The position numbers and the translations under genes were made by a program. From Saxidomus purpurata (lineage: Eukaryota; Mollusca; Bivalvia; Venerida; Veneridae): a stretch of DNA of 64,000 nt. A model generated the notes under the pieces. That model had not been told where the DNA came from. It ran no database searches and was given only the letters and a program-made list of their open reading frames with translations. Each line of letters begins with the position of its first letter. The first letter of the stretch is position 1. This document shows positions 60,001 through 64,000 of the stretch, in pieces. The stretch covers positions 28,341,003-28,405,002 of the forward strand of contig JAFMSR010000002.1 in assembly GCA_022818135.1 (NCBI GenBank), read 5' to 3'.

Positions 60001-63000
60001 TTAGATCGTATAAAAATACATCAAAGCGTTGCTTGTTCCAAAGTGTTGTTTGCCATATACAGTCAAGACTTGTTCCAATTAACAGCGAATCCTTAAAGCG
60101 TTTTTGCTTTTTCAGACCGAAGCATAACATTACAGTCCATGGTTGGAATATGGTCAGCAACCATACACTGGATTTGTATGTTGAAGTCATTTATAGAATC
60201 AACGGCTTTACCTTATCCGTTGATGACACCTTGGCAAATACCACACATCCTGTTTTCTTTGATCTTCATTTACTGCAAACTGCCAGTATACCAATGCATG
60301 ATGTGAACATTTCTATCAACTTCAAACACGGAAGCAATGCCACCGACAGCCGTTCTATAGACGATTTCTATAGCGTAAATGTCAGTCATAACTATAACCA
60401 TCTCTTTGACATGCAAGGCAATTACTTTGTAGAAGCAACAGTTGAAAATGTTTTAGGTTATGAAGTGTACAGTATTACTATGAGGATCTGGGACTCACTC
60501 TTACCACTACAACTCGAACTGACAAATGCAATTGGTGGAAAGTACCTTATCACAGATACAACTGCCGTACTTAATTTTACAAATGTTCCAAATTATGGAT
60601 ATAAGTATTCTATTGATTATGGGGATGGCGATGCGGAAGCAAATGTTAACGAAAGCATTTTATATAAATTGTATGACCTCCCTTTATTTATGCATAACTA
60701 CACAAGTCCCGGTGTGTATATAGTTCATTGGACCGCAATAAATGGAGAACCGGCTTATGACCGGGACGAGAAGTTTGCTGTCCATGTACAAAACAAAGTG
60801 CCTGACGCAGGCTATACACTCGAGCCATTAGGTAAGAAGTACCCATGGACGATTGTGCAAGATATGAGCATTGAGTTGAATATAACACTAAACAGTAGTG
60901 TTCCAATACCTACAAATGCCACCTGTGTATTTAATCCAGACGATGGAAACAGTTCTGTTGCTGATCTTACATTTGACAAGTTATTCTTTGAGTACTCACA
61001 TGGCTATCGCACTGAGGGTCTTTTCAATTCGACTTTTATTTGCTCTAATGATGTCAGTAATTACGTGTACACTTACGATATAGAAGTTAGGAAATTCCGG
61101 GCGTCAGATTTGCAAATCGTATACCACGAATATGTTCCTTTGAATGTATCTGATACAGTTGTTGTTTACTTTCACATTGATAATGGAGGCTTTGTGGGCA
61201 TACCGAAACACGTGTACCTCACATGGGAGTATGGAGATGGTAATGTCGTTGCATCAGAGCTATACGATAAACCAACTTTCACTCATTTATACACTGGACG
61301 TGGAAATTACACCTTTACAGTTTTTGTAGAGGCGCTTATTTCAAACACAACAAACCTACTGTATAAATCCTTGCGTCTAGGCCTTATGTATTTTGAATAC
61401 AATACAACAGTTCAATTCATCAATACAACTGTTGCACGGTTTACTATGTATGGCATAAAAGGAATTGCAAATTACACAATAGATTTTGATGACGGTCATG
61501 CAGACGAAACGTGTTTTTCAAATGGTTCCTCAGGCTGTGATATCCATCATCTGTGCCCAGTGTACGGATATCACATTGTGCAAGTAGTTGGAACAAATGG
61601 GACCTTTGTGGAGATAGACAATTTAAATATCACTTGTGATAATCCTATTAACTTCATAATTGATTTTCCATTAGCCGTGCTTATACCTAATGGCACAATT
61701 AACGCAGGCCTACTAATTTCACAGAATGACCTCTTTCTTCCATGGGTAACCTGTTACTGGAATATGGGTGACCCTATTAAATTGGAAACTTACGGACCTT
61801 TATCACAGGAGGTAACCTATGAGAATCCGTATGTGTTTCCTTTCCAATACATTGCATTGGGTAGACACACGATAACGGTTCATTGTTGGAACCTAATTAA
61901 TGACACAAGAATAGAAACACAAATAGTTGTTACAAACAACGATTTCCTGTTCAACGGTGTCTTTGACAGGTTTTATTCACAAGAAACTTCCCCCATGTAT
62001 ATTTCTTCTATGCTTGATACTGAAATTTTCAGCCGGCTGAAAGTTCAAGCTGACCCAAACGTGAAAACACACACAAATATTTGGAAGCTTAACATTTCTG
62101 TGGGGGAAGCAAATGCTACACGTCAAGGATTGCTGTTCACACGTGGTCTGGTACCGGAGAAACAGTTTAACATAATTCTTAGAGTGTGTTTCAAAGAGGA
62201 ACCCGAAAACTGCATCTTTGAACCTACTTATGCCAAGTTTGTAATGCCACCACCACATGCAGAAATAGTTGGAAATACAAGAAGATATGTCGACAGAGGA
62301 GCCGTTACTGTAGATGCCTACACGTTGTCGTACGATCCAGTGTTTCCAACATTGTCTAACCTCGACTTCAGCTGGACATGCGAAAGGTAAATGTTTCGAT
62401 CAACTTTACTGCAGCTATGAAAGAAAAAACTTGTCCCCAGAAATATAAATTGCTTATGTAGTTGTGGATTTATTCATTCGACATCAGAGAACGCTTTCTG
62501 TCATAATGTTTCGTTTGAGTCAAGTATGTCTATATCTTTCAAAGTGTATGCCATTACTCGTTAATAAATAATTATTTTTCGTGCCACTAATCAATTCTTC
62601 TTTTTATTGTAAATAAGTGTTCGTGTAATTATGGTACAGACAAGTTTCTTTCAATATGCAGAAAATAAAACACTTTTTAATTAAAGCTAAATACAGTTTC
62701 GGTTTAATTTTAATTGAATTCTAGTTCTTAAGTGTATTCTTCATGTGATTGGACTCTTACCTGAAAGTACGGGAAACGTCATTTGGACGCTTAGTGTATA
62801 TGACGTCATTAGGACGTGACGTCATTTCCTGACGTTTTGTTGTTTTTTTCATTTCTAAGCTTGTCATGAATATGATCAGCATGTGAATTAAAAAAAGTGC
62901 AGACAGATTTCTTGAAAAAGGCAATATTGCCGAAAATTTGAATTAAAGAGTTGTTGTAAATAGAAAACAGTTATAATTATTATTCCCTGAGGAATATTGA

Positions 63001-63885
63001 AAGTATATACAGTTTTTTATTTATAACACAGTACCTTTATATTTTTTCAGTTTTGATGCAGCGGATTTTGACGAAGCTTCTAATTTCCAGTCCATCAACA
63101 ACCGCAAGTCATGTTCCTTCACAGATATATCAGCAGGAGTTATTACCCTAGATACAAGTGATAACCCAGTTAAATCACACTACGCTGTGACAGTTACAGT
63201 TGATAATAATAGAGGAAAGAGTGCTGAGTTCACTCAGATAGCAGCCGTTGAAACAGATAAAAGATTAATGATTAAGTAAGTTAAAAGACATACCATTTTT
63301 TTATAATCATTGCTATATGATAATAATTTTAAACTTACTATACTGTAAGTGTTGGACCAATCTTTTCGTGCCTGTAACAGAATACATCCTGATAGGTGTG
63401 TAATGTGGTTAAGACAAAGCTTTTAGACGTTCGTATGCCTATTTTAAATGCATTCATTCCTTGATATATATCGAAATAAATAGCTTAAACTAGTATTAGA
63501 TGGATGAATACGAGCCATTGTGTGGTGACCGCTGCCCTTGAATCTCACCACGGTCATTTTAACGCACTATCGCATTATCATTACCGTTGAACATTTACTA
63601 TGAATGATGAAAAAGACAGACGGTATCAATTTCTTAGCTTATCACCCACCTTGGTTTGTCTTTATGCAAACATTAAATCTACCATGTTTACTGAAAATAT
63701 AGTTTACTTTACAATTATGACTAGATGCAAGATTAACTGTCTAACAAAAGTGGCAAGGAGCTCAAAACTTCAGTTAATACCAGATTTACCTGACAATTGC
63801 CCAGCATCCTTTGACTGGACTCTGAAGATATACTCCGGCTCAACATATGTTGATGTAGATACTTCTAGTTTCACCACAGAAACAG
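29873..63885 (+). CDS. Large CCP/Sushi-PKD-REJ extracellular receptor gene (polycystin-1/REJ-like), 36 exons seen, 3' end off the window
   Basis: Reading the exons by splice sites and phase gives about 2,900 residues: 31 CCP domains, a ~100-residue unassigned segment, several PKD-like repeats and the N-terminal part of an REJ module. CCP domains are two-disulfide beta modules used for extracellular binding. PKD plus REJ is the core of polycystin-1 and sea-urchin egg-jelly-receptor proteins, which normally continue into GAIN/GPS, PLAT and membrane segments; none of these is reached here. CCP exons are all phase 1-1, so they can be gained or lost without breaking the frame, and the array shows three kinds of recent duplication. 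Many N-glycosylation sequons support a secreted or cell-surface fate. The start codon is not located. Alternatives are a secreted CCP-PKD protein or a polycystin-1-like receptor; the REJ exons favour the latter. Confidence 0.85.
30900..31490 (+). mobile_element. Helentron-like element fragment in intron 1 (44637-45914 family)
   Basis: Blocks such as GACCCGCGGATCATAACTTG, CTTGATAGAGGACCACTAGG and CTAAGC(A/T)CTAGGC, repeated two or three times, match the family at 44.6-45.9 kb. Near 31455 GAGCGATATAGCACCATC and TTGGCCCTCTTA resemble that family's 3' terminus. The 5' terminus is missing. Confidence 0.6.
32862..32987. mobile_element. Small MITE/foldback in intron 1
   Basis: The ends are inverted: GTGAAGTTGGCTTAAAAAACGA on the left against the reverse complement of TCGTTTGTTGAGCTAACTTCGCC on the right. 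Inside, CGACATTCAAA-T-TTTGAATGTCG is a near-perfect palindrome and GAATGTCG recurs. About 126 bp, non-coding. Confidence 0.75.
33065..33081. repeat. Poly(G) run in intron 1
   Basis: About 17 consecutive G residues just before GCATGCCC. Length is likely variable and error-prone in sequencing. Confidence 0.85.
33176..33355 (+). CDS. CCP exon 2, GC donor
   Basis: The acceptor AATTTCCAG opens 180 bp, phase 1-1. The domain runs KTCAAV...TYSCDVGFIHSSGD...RTCTDS..SWNGTEPICE. The downstream intron starts GCAAGTAT: keeping phase 1 requires the GC donor (AG|GCAAGT), as the GT four bases on would shift the frame. The exon and about 30 bases beyond it are identical to exon 3. Confidence 0.82.
33536..33640 (+). 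pseudogene. Dead copy of CCP exon 1
   Basis: The stretch and its upstream intron (from about 33395) match exon 1 and its upstream intron. The acceptor CCAG has become CCAT, 5 bp are missing (CTACCTAACCAGG became CTACCAGG), shifting the frame, and the match stops after GCTACAAGCTAAC, halfway through the domain. Similarity to the exon 1 downstream intron resumes near 33665-33720. The block is a segmental duplicate with an internal deletion. It lies between exons 2 and 3 and cannot be spliced in frame. Confidence 0.85.
34071..34179. repeat. Foldback just upstream of CCP exon 3
   Basis: GGTTATAGGTCCATATTACAG at the left pairs with CTGTAATATAGACCTATAACC at the right. Inside, ACTTATTGC pairs with GCAATAAAT. 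The hairpin ends about 20 bases before the exon 3 splice acceptor. Confidence 0.8.
34199..34378 (+). CDS. CCP exon 3, duplicate of exon 2, GC donor
   Basis: 180 bp, phase 1-1, identical in every base to exon 2 including the AG|GCAAGT donor. The acceptor is CTTATTTGCAG. The upstream intron is unrelated to that of exon 2, and identity also stops about 30 bases after the exon, so the duplicated block hugs the exon. Confidence 0.82.
35304..35483 (+). CDS. CCP exon 4
   Basis: The acceptor CTTTTTTTAAG and donor A|GTAGGT flank 180 bp, phase 1-1. The four cysteines are VLCSS, TYTCDVGYEI, RTCQ and PVCS. The usual Trp before the last Cys is Leu (GDLSGTTP), an unusual change in a CCP core position. Confidence 0.82.
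35789..35968 (+). CDS. CCP exon 5, tandem duplicate of exon 4
   Basis: 180 bp, phase 1-1. It differs from exon 4 at three positions; the only one altering the protein gives Asp for Glu in GYDITSGD. It shares the Leu-for-Trp change. Confidence 0.82.
36324..36503 (+). CDS. CCP exon 6
   Basis: The acceptor GGTTTACAG and donor A|GTATAG flank 180 bp, phase 1-1. It reads KQCSSE...MYACDAGYNHTGGD...RTCQ..TTWSGAAPICT, with all four Cys and Trp. Confidence 0.86.
36577..36828. repeat. 17-19-bp minisatellite in intron 6
   Basis: About 14 imperfect copies of TCTACCAAAGTGTAAAA, with variants ACTCT/ATCTTT and GTGT/GAGT. Starts about 75 bp after the exon 6 donor. Confidence 0.88.
37707..37889 (+). CDS. CCP exon 7
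   Basis: The acceptor TTTTCTGCAG and donor A|GTATGT flank 183 bp, phase 1-1. It reads ITCIES...TYTCDTGFNHDSGD...RTCT..GTWSGALPACT, with all core residues. Confidence 0.87.
37890..39160. other. Intron 7
   Basis: 1.27 kb without a further CCP exon. Nothing recognised except short AT-rich open frames. Confidence 0.5.
39161..39343 (+). CDS. CCP exon 8
   Basis: The acceptor TTCTTTCAG and donor A|GTAACT flank 183 bp, phase 1-1. It reads ATCPAP...TYTCNIGYELTSG...RTCQ..GAFSGSAPICT. Phe replaces the conserved Trp. Confidence 0.86.
39934..40113 (+). CDS. CCP exon 9
   Basis: The acceptor CTTTTTCAG and donor G|GTAACT flank 180 bp, phase 1-1. It reads RKCAKE...TYTCNLGFNHTSGD...RTCD..STWTGTSPVCT. The following intron carries a LINE. 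Confidence 0.87.
40184..41975 (+). pseudogene. 5'-truncated CR1-like LINE in intron 9
   Basis: Frames at 40184-40654 and 40563-41114 cover a reverse-transcriptase domain: VRPLLKKIG...NYRPVSNLSFLSKLIE, then AIDLSAAFDTVDHDIL, VPQGSCLGPWLYL, the catalytic YGFADDHT and LKMNSSKTEF. A frameshift lies near 40580. Later frames (RIQNMCAKLVLQRKK, LHWLPIKSRIEYKI, 41180-41310) hold the thumb/C-terminal part with further stops. The 3' end is AAGTTTCAAGTTTCAAGTTTC instead of poly(A), as in CR1/L2-type LINEs. No endonuclease domain is left. It lies in the same direction as the host gene. Confidence 0.88.
42562..42741 (+). CDS. CCP exon 10
   Basis: The acceptor TTCTTTTGCAG and donor C|GTAGGT flank 180 bp, phase 1-1. 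It reads AACLPLP...TYTCNLGYYIGSGDANRTCLPDGSWTNTLPTCP, with all four Cys and Trp. Confidence 0.87.
43058..43240 (+). CDS. CCP exon 11
   Basis: The acceptor TTTTACATTTAAG and donor A|GTACGA flank 183 bp, phase 1-1. The frame has no ATG near its start. It reads VRCNAPG...TYTCNLAYNHTAGN...RTCKEDFTWSGTEPNCT. Ala replaces Gly in the GY motif, and Asn replaces Asp in SGD. Confidence 0.83.
43476..43655 (+). CDS. CCP exon 12
   Basis: The acceptor TTTGTCATTAG and donor A|GTAAGT flank 180 bp, phase 1-1. It reads AACIQED...IYHCILGYNHSSGDLNRTCLTDGIWTGIKPECV. Confidence 0.85.
44092..44274 (+). CDS. CCP exon 13
   Basis: The acceptor TACATTTGTAG and donor T|GTACGT flank 183 bp, phase 1-1. It reads VTCAKPN...TYACDLGYNRTDGD...RRCTENATFEGVEANCT. 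Phe replaces Trp. Confidence 0.84.
44282..44405. repeat. 62-bp perfect tandem duplication after exon 13
   Basis: 44282-44343 is repeated at 44344-44405 without visible change, beginning AAAATACATTCAATATTTTC, 7 bp inside the intron. Confidence 0.95.
44637..45914 (+). mobile_element. Helentron-like element in intron 13
   Basis: It starts AGTTCACCGGACCACGA, followed by a TCCGTCGTCCGTCCG microsatellite. The body has repeated blocks (CAGAGCTTAGATATTTGGC, TTCAAAT(C/T)ATGACCC, then TTGACC-rich blocks). It ends with AAGCGATATAGGGCCAGCATAG and CTCTTTTGT. Related ends and blocks occur at 15.5 and 31 kb. The 3' hairpin is weak and the edges are approximate. Confidence 0.65.
46425..46607 (+). CDS. CCP exon 14
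   Basis: The acceptor CTTTGTTTCAG and donor A|GTATGA flank 183 bp, phase 1-1. It reads VTCDPPA...IFTCDFGYYHFSGDLTQRCDENANWVNPKPFCE. The Gly after Trp is absent. It resembles exon 31 (VTCDPP/ITCDPP, VEH.(Y/W)NT), suggesting those two are closer relatives than the modules between them. Confidence 0.87.
47255..47434 (+). CDS. CCP exon 15
   Basis: The acceptor ACAAATCCAG and donor A|GTAAGA flank 180 bp, phase 1-1. It reads VKCSKPM...TSSCVIGYNLTNGNATRTCLHTGQWGGTPPNCT. The aromatic residue two before the second Cys is Ser. Confidence 0.86.
47798..47980 (+). CDS. CCP exon 16, module type A copy 1
   Basis: The acceptor ATATTATAG and donor A|GTAAGC flank 183 bp, phase 1-1. It reads VECDAPPP...TYTCYTGYEVTSGNDVRTCTETTEWTGSFPNCT. 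This is the first type A exon of the five-fold A-B-C array. Confidence 0.88.
48230..48412 (+). CDS. CCP exon 17, module type B copy 1
   Basis: The acceptor ACTTTGCAG and donor A|GTAAGT flank 183 bp, phase 1-1. It reads IHCPIPPDG...VHTCDIGYNHSSGDLERECLHDKTWSGFTPICT. Confidence 0.88.
48742..48924 (+). CDS. CCP exon 18, module type C copy 1
   Basis: The acceptor TGTTTCAG and donor A|GTTAGT flank 183 bp, phase 1-1. It reads VTCDKIDVP...EYSCDIGYNHTYGDLFQTCNYTGEWTGTLPNCT. Confidence 0.88.
49669..49851 (+). CDS. CCP exon 19, module type A copy 2
   Basis: The acceptor CTTTTTAG and donor A|GTGAGT flank 183 bp, phase 1-1. It starts IECDAPPPV and has TYTCITGYEVTSGND and TEWTGSAPNCT. Confidence 0.86.
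50800..50982 (+). CDS. CCP exon 20, module type B copy 2
   Basis: 183 bp, phase 1-1. It reads IHCPIPPDG...VHSCVIGYNHSSGDLERKCLHDKTWSGTTPICT. It differs from the other B copies by Ser-Cys-Val at the second Cys and Thr in SGTTP. Confidence 0.88.
51289..51471 (+). CDS. CCP exon 21, module type C copy 2
   Basis: 183 bp, phase 1-1. VTCDKIDVP start, EYSCDIGYNHTYGDLFRTC and TGVWTGTLPNCT; Val replaces Glu before Trp relative to the other C copies. Confidence 0.88.
51685..51867 (+). CDS. CCP exon 22, module type A copy 3
   Basis: 183 bp, phase 1-1; acceptor AAATTTATAG, donor A|GTGAGT. IECDAPPPVLYSSLAPQSS, then TYTCYTGYEVTSGND. The next intron carries the Helentron-like insertion at 52122-52826. Confidence 0.88.
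52122..52826 (+). mobile_element. Helentron-like element in the A3-B3 intron, edges fixed by empty paralogs
   Basis: The sister introns of module 4 (CATATCTTTTTCGTTTTAG) and module 2 are continuous where this intron has about 705 extra bp. They place the insertion between TTTTT and CGTTT, with no target duplication. The ends carry ATGCCCCCG and CGGGGGCAT inverted repeats. A (GTCT)n tract follows the 5' end, and three blocks of about 155 bp with GGTCAAGGTCACAC follow. The 3' end is GAGGGACAGCTCTTGTT, a decayed hairpin plus the CTCTTGTT terminus. Insertion between T residues with no duplication is the Helentron/HINE habit. Confidence 0.88.
52907..53089 (+). CDS. CCP exon 23, module type B copy 3
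   Basis: 183 bp, phase 1-1. IHCPIPPDG, VHTCDIGYNHSSGDLERKC, then LYDKNWSGVTPICT; Tyr replaces His in LYDK, shared with copy 4. Confidence 0.88.
53389..53571 (+). CDS. CCP exon 24, module type C copy 3
   Basis: 183 bp, phase 1-1; acceptor TACTGTTTCAG, donor A|GTATGT. Its protein is identical to type C copy 4 as far as I can see. Confidence 0.88.
53787..53969 (+). CDS. CCP exon 25, module type A copy 4
   Basis: The acceptor AAATTTATAG and donor A|GTGAGT flank 183 bp, phase 1-1, with no stop and no in-frame ATG. Ile replaces Val and Thr in GNDIRTCIETTEW, relative to other A copies. Confidence 0.86.
54303..54485 (+). CDS. CCP exon 26, module type B copy 4
   Basis: 183 bp, phase 1-1. Met-His-Thr-Cys at the second Cys and Ala in GDLARKC distinguish it; LYDKTWSGVTPICT follows. 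About 180 bp of the next intron is identical to that after copy 3. Confidence 0.88.
54649..54897. repeat. ~124-bp tandem duplication at the C4 splice acceptor
   Basis: 54649-54772 recurs at 54773-54897. The block includes GCGGCACTATTAGGGGAAAC and AAATGAAACAATTTACTGTT. Only the second copy keeps TTTCAG, so the first is a decoy lacking the acceptor. Confidence 0.9.
54904..55086 (+). CDS. CCP exon 27, module type C copy 4
   Basis: 183 bp, phase 1-1; the acceptor TGTTTCAG lies in the second copy of the 124-bp duplication. VTCDKIDVP, EYSCDIGYNHTYGDLFRTC, TGEWTGTLPNCT. Confidence 0.88.
55300..55482 (+). CDS. CCP exon 28, module type A copy 5
   Basis: 183 bp, phase 1-1. IECDAPPSV start, TYTCITGYELTSGND, TETAEWTGSAPNCT. 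The next intron carries the MITE at 55529. Confidence 0.88.
55529..55765. mobile_element. TA-flanked MITE in the A5-B5 intron
   Basis: The left end TATACTCAAAGGCAAAAGAA and the reverse complement of the right end, TATACTCACCAGCAAAATAA, match at about 25 of 30 positions over the full repeat. TA lies on both sides. The paralogous intron of module 4 lacks the element. About 235 bp, non-coding; the TA habit suggests a Tc1/mariner-driven MITE. Confidence 0.75.
56275..56457 (+). CDS. CCP exon 29, module type B copy 5
   Basis: 183 bp, phase 1-1; acceptor TTTCATTACAG, donor A|GTAAGC. IHCPIPPDG, IPELMDYIYNDT, GYNHSSGDLERKC, KTWSGVTPVCT. Confidence 0.88.
57172..57354 (+). CDS. CCP exon 30, module type C copy 5
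   Basis: 183 bp, phase 1-1; acceptor TTCTGTTTCAG, donor A|GTACGT. VTCDKIDVLHM start, GYNHTFGDLFRTCNFTAEWTG; the most diverged C copy with copy 1. Confidence 0.87.
57870..58052 (+). CDS. CCP exon 31, divergent last CCP
   Basis: The acceptor TTATTTTCAG and donor G|GTAGCA flank 183 bp, phase 1-1. ITCDPPDP, HYSCDVDYHYVSGVNVTTCNESGSFPPANTDCS. All four Cys remain but GY is DY, and Phe takes the Trp position. It closes the CCP array. Confidence 0.82.
58229..58530 (+). CDS. Linker exon between CCP and PKD parts, domain not recognised
   Basis: The acceptor CTTAATCACAG and donor CAG|GTGAGT flank 302 bp, phase 1 to 0, about 101 residues. It has three cysteines (GMCDV, ITCVPN, YLCTLK), several N-glycosylation sites (YNATVNKT, RNGS), and alternating hydrophobics near the end. 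An Ig-like or divergent PKD-like beta fold is possible, but I cannot assign it. Confidence 0.75.
58531..59362. other. Intron between linker and PKD exons
   Basis: 832 bp, no exon-like sequence or repeat recognised. Confidence 0.5.
59363..59538 (+). CDS. PKD domain exon
   Basis: The acceptor CATAACAG and donor AACAG|GTAATT flank 176 bp, phase 0 to 2. IIYLAVGETYTFIANATDGS, VTIKWEM and SYTFNR match the V..G....F.A...G....+.W.F....H.Y plan of PKD domains. The domain finishes in the next exon with ITVHGWNMVSN. Confidence 0.82.
60116..62386 (+). CDS. Large exon: PKD-like repeats and start of REJ module
   Basis: The acceptor TTTTTCAG and donor GAAAG|GTAAAT flank 2,271 bp, phase 2-2, 757 residues. 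After the end of the previous PKD domain come about six PKD-like repeats, seen as NYNHLFDMQGNYFVEATVEN (about 60390-60450), YSIDYGDGDAE...HNYTSPGVY (60607-60725), a degenerate copy with CVFNPDDG (about 60925), LTWEYGDGN...HLYTGRGNYTFTV (about 61218-61325), YTIDFDDGHADE (about 61472) and CYWNMGD...ALGRHTITVHCWN (about 61752-61890). From about 62250, PHAEIVGNTRRYVDRGAVTV, SYDP and FSWTCER match the start of REJ modules. Sequons are frequent. No membrane segment. Confidence 0.9.
62387..63050. other. Intron with two TGACGTCA-type sites
   Basis: 664 bp between REJ exons. ATGACGTCATTAGG and GTGACGTCATTTCC (about 62798-62828) are two CRE/ATF-like palindromes about 15 bp apart. Their location in a late intron makes regulation speculative; nothing else is seen. 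Confidence 0.4.
63051..63275 (+). CDS. REJ module exon
   Basis: The acceptor ATTTTTTCAG and donor ATTAA|GTAAGT flank 225 bp, phase 2-2. It continues the REJ module from FSWTCER with SFDAADFDEA, KSCSFTDISAGVITLD and SHYAVTVTVDNNRGKSAEFT, the alternating strands and Cys expected there. Confidence 0.82.
63725..63885 (+). CDS. REJ module exon (last in window)
   Basis: The acceptor TTATGACTAG and donor ACAG|GTACAT flank 161 bp, phase 2 to 1. With the preceding exon the junction reads IKCKINCLTK, then KLQLIPDLPDNCPASFDWTL, matching the REJ I.C..NC......L.L...C..C....W.L pattern. Two downstream AG sites give a stop or the wrong phase. The gene continues to the right. Confidence 0.75.
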
Positions 63886-64000
63886 GTACATTATATTTTT
63901 GACAAAACAAATATGCTAATGCCGTGTATTCTATTTGTAAAAGCCGACATGTACTTTTGATATATGCTCATATTCATATGCTATATAATAAATTAATGTT

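Noticed and set aside
60033..60115. An ATG start for a separate 785-codon gene
   Set aside because: The 27 codons before 60116 lack domain sense, while the acceptor TTTTTCAG at 60115 joins in phase with the PKD exon at 59538 and completes its domain.
60526..62258. Short plus- and minus-strand frames within the PKD exon
   Set aside because: Out-of-frame shadows of the 757-residue exon.
63600..63724. Start of a new gene at the ATG at 63600
   Set aside because: The domain-matching part begins at 63725 after an acceptor in the correct phase; the upstream codons do not resemble REJ.
1..64000. CRISPR array or bacterial operon
   Set aside because: Tandem repeats here have no spacers, and the gene structure (introns, GT-AG sites) is eukaryotic.

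Overview
The window is eukaryotic genomic DNA from an animal. It is AT-rich, with genes split into small exons and a dense load of transposon remnants. Several repeats (non-autonomous Helentron-like elements with GTCAAGGTCA-rich bodies and 3' hairpins, tRNA-derived SINE sequence, mariner, CR1-like LINE with a TTTCAAG tail) together with a complement-control-protein (CCP/Sushi)-rich gene point to a bivalve mollusc. That is inference from repeat style; no species is claimed.

Positions 1-27,000 look intergenic. They hold an apparently intact DD34D mariner element (711-2053) next to a 116-bp satellite (2.3-3.1 kb), broken LINE fragments (4.1-5.8, 6.5-6.8 and 8.9-9.4 kb), a 62-bp minisatellite (7.9-8.4 kb), a large foldback (11.25-11.86 kb), a terminal-inverted-repeat MITE (12.2-12.6 kb), a 41-bp hairpin minisatellite (14.4-14.8 kb), a degenerate array of about 0.5-0.8-kb units carrying GGCGGTC...GACCGCC arms (20.6-25.7 kb), and several Helentron-like elements.

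Positions 29,873-63,885 are one large plus-strand gene that runs off the right edge. I resolve 31 CCP/Sushi exons of 177-183 bp, all phase 1-1. They are followed by a ~100-residue unassigned exon (58229-58530), a PKD exon (59363-59538), a 2.27-kb exon of PKD-like repeats ending in the start of an REJ module (60116-62386), and two more REJ exons (63051-63275, 63725-63885). The encoded part is roughly 2,900 residues. PKD repeats followed by REJ are the hallmark of polycystin-1/egg-jelly-receptor proteins, but the long CCP array in front is not in the vertebrate polycystin-1 plan I know. A small exon at 27063-27116 may encode the end of the signal peptide.

The CCP region is evolving fast. Exons 16-30 are five tandem copies of a three-exon module (types A, B, C). 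Exons 2/3 and 4/5 are near-perfect local duplicates, and a dead copy of exon 1 lies between exons 2 and 3. Transposons sit in the introns. One Helentron-like element lies in a module intron whose paralogous introns are the empty site, so its edges can be read directly.

All exon edges come from reading splice consensus, phase and domain continuity by eye. Repeat names come from structure, not database search.
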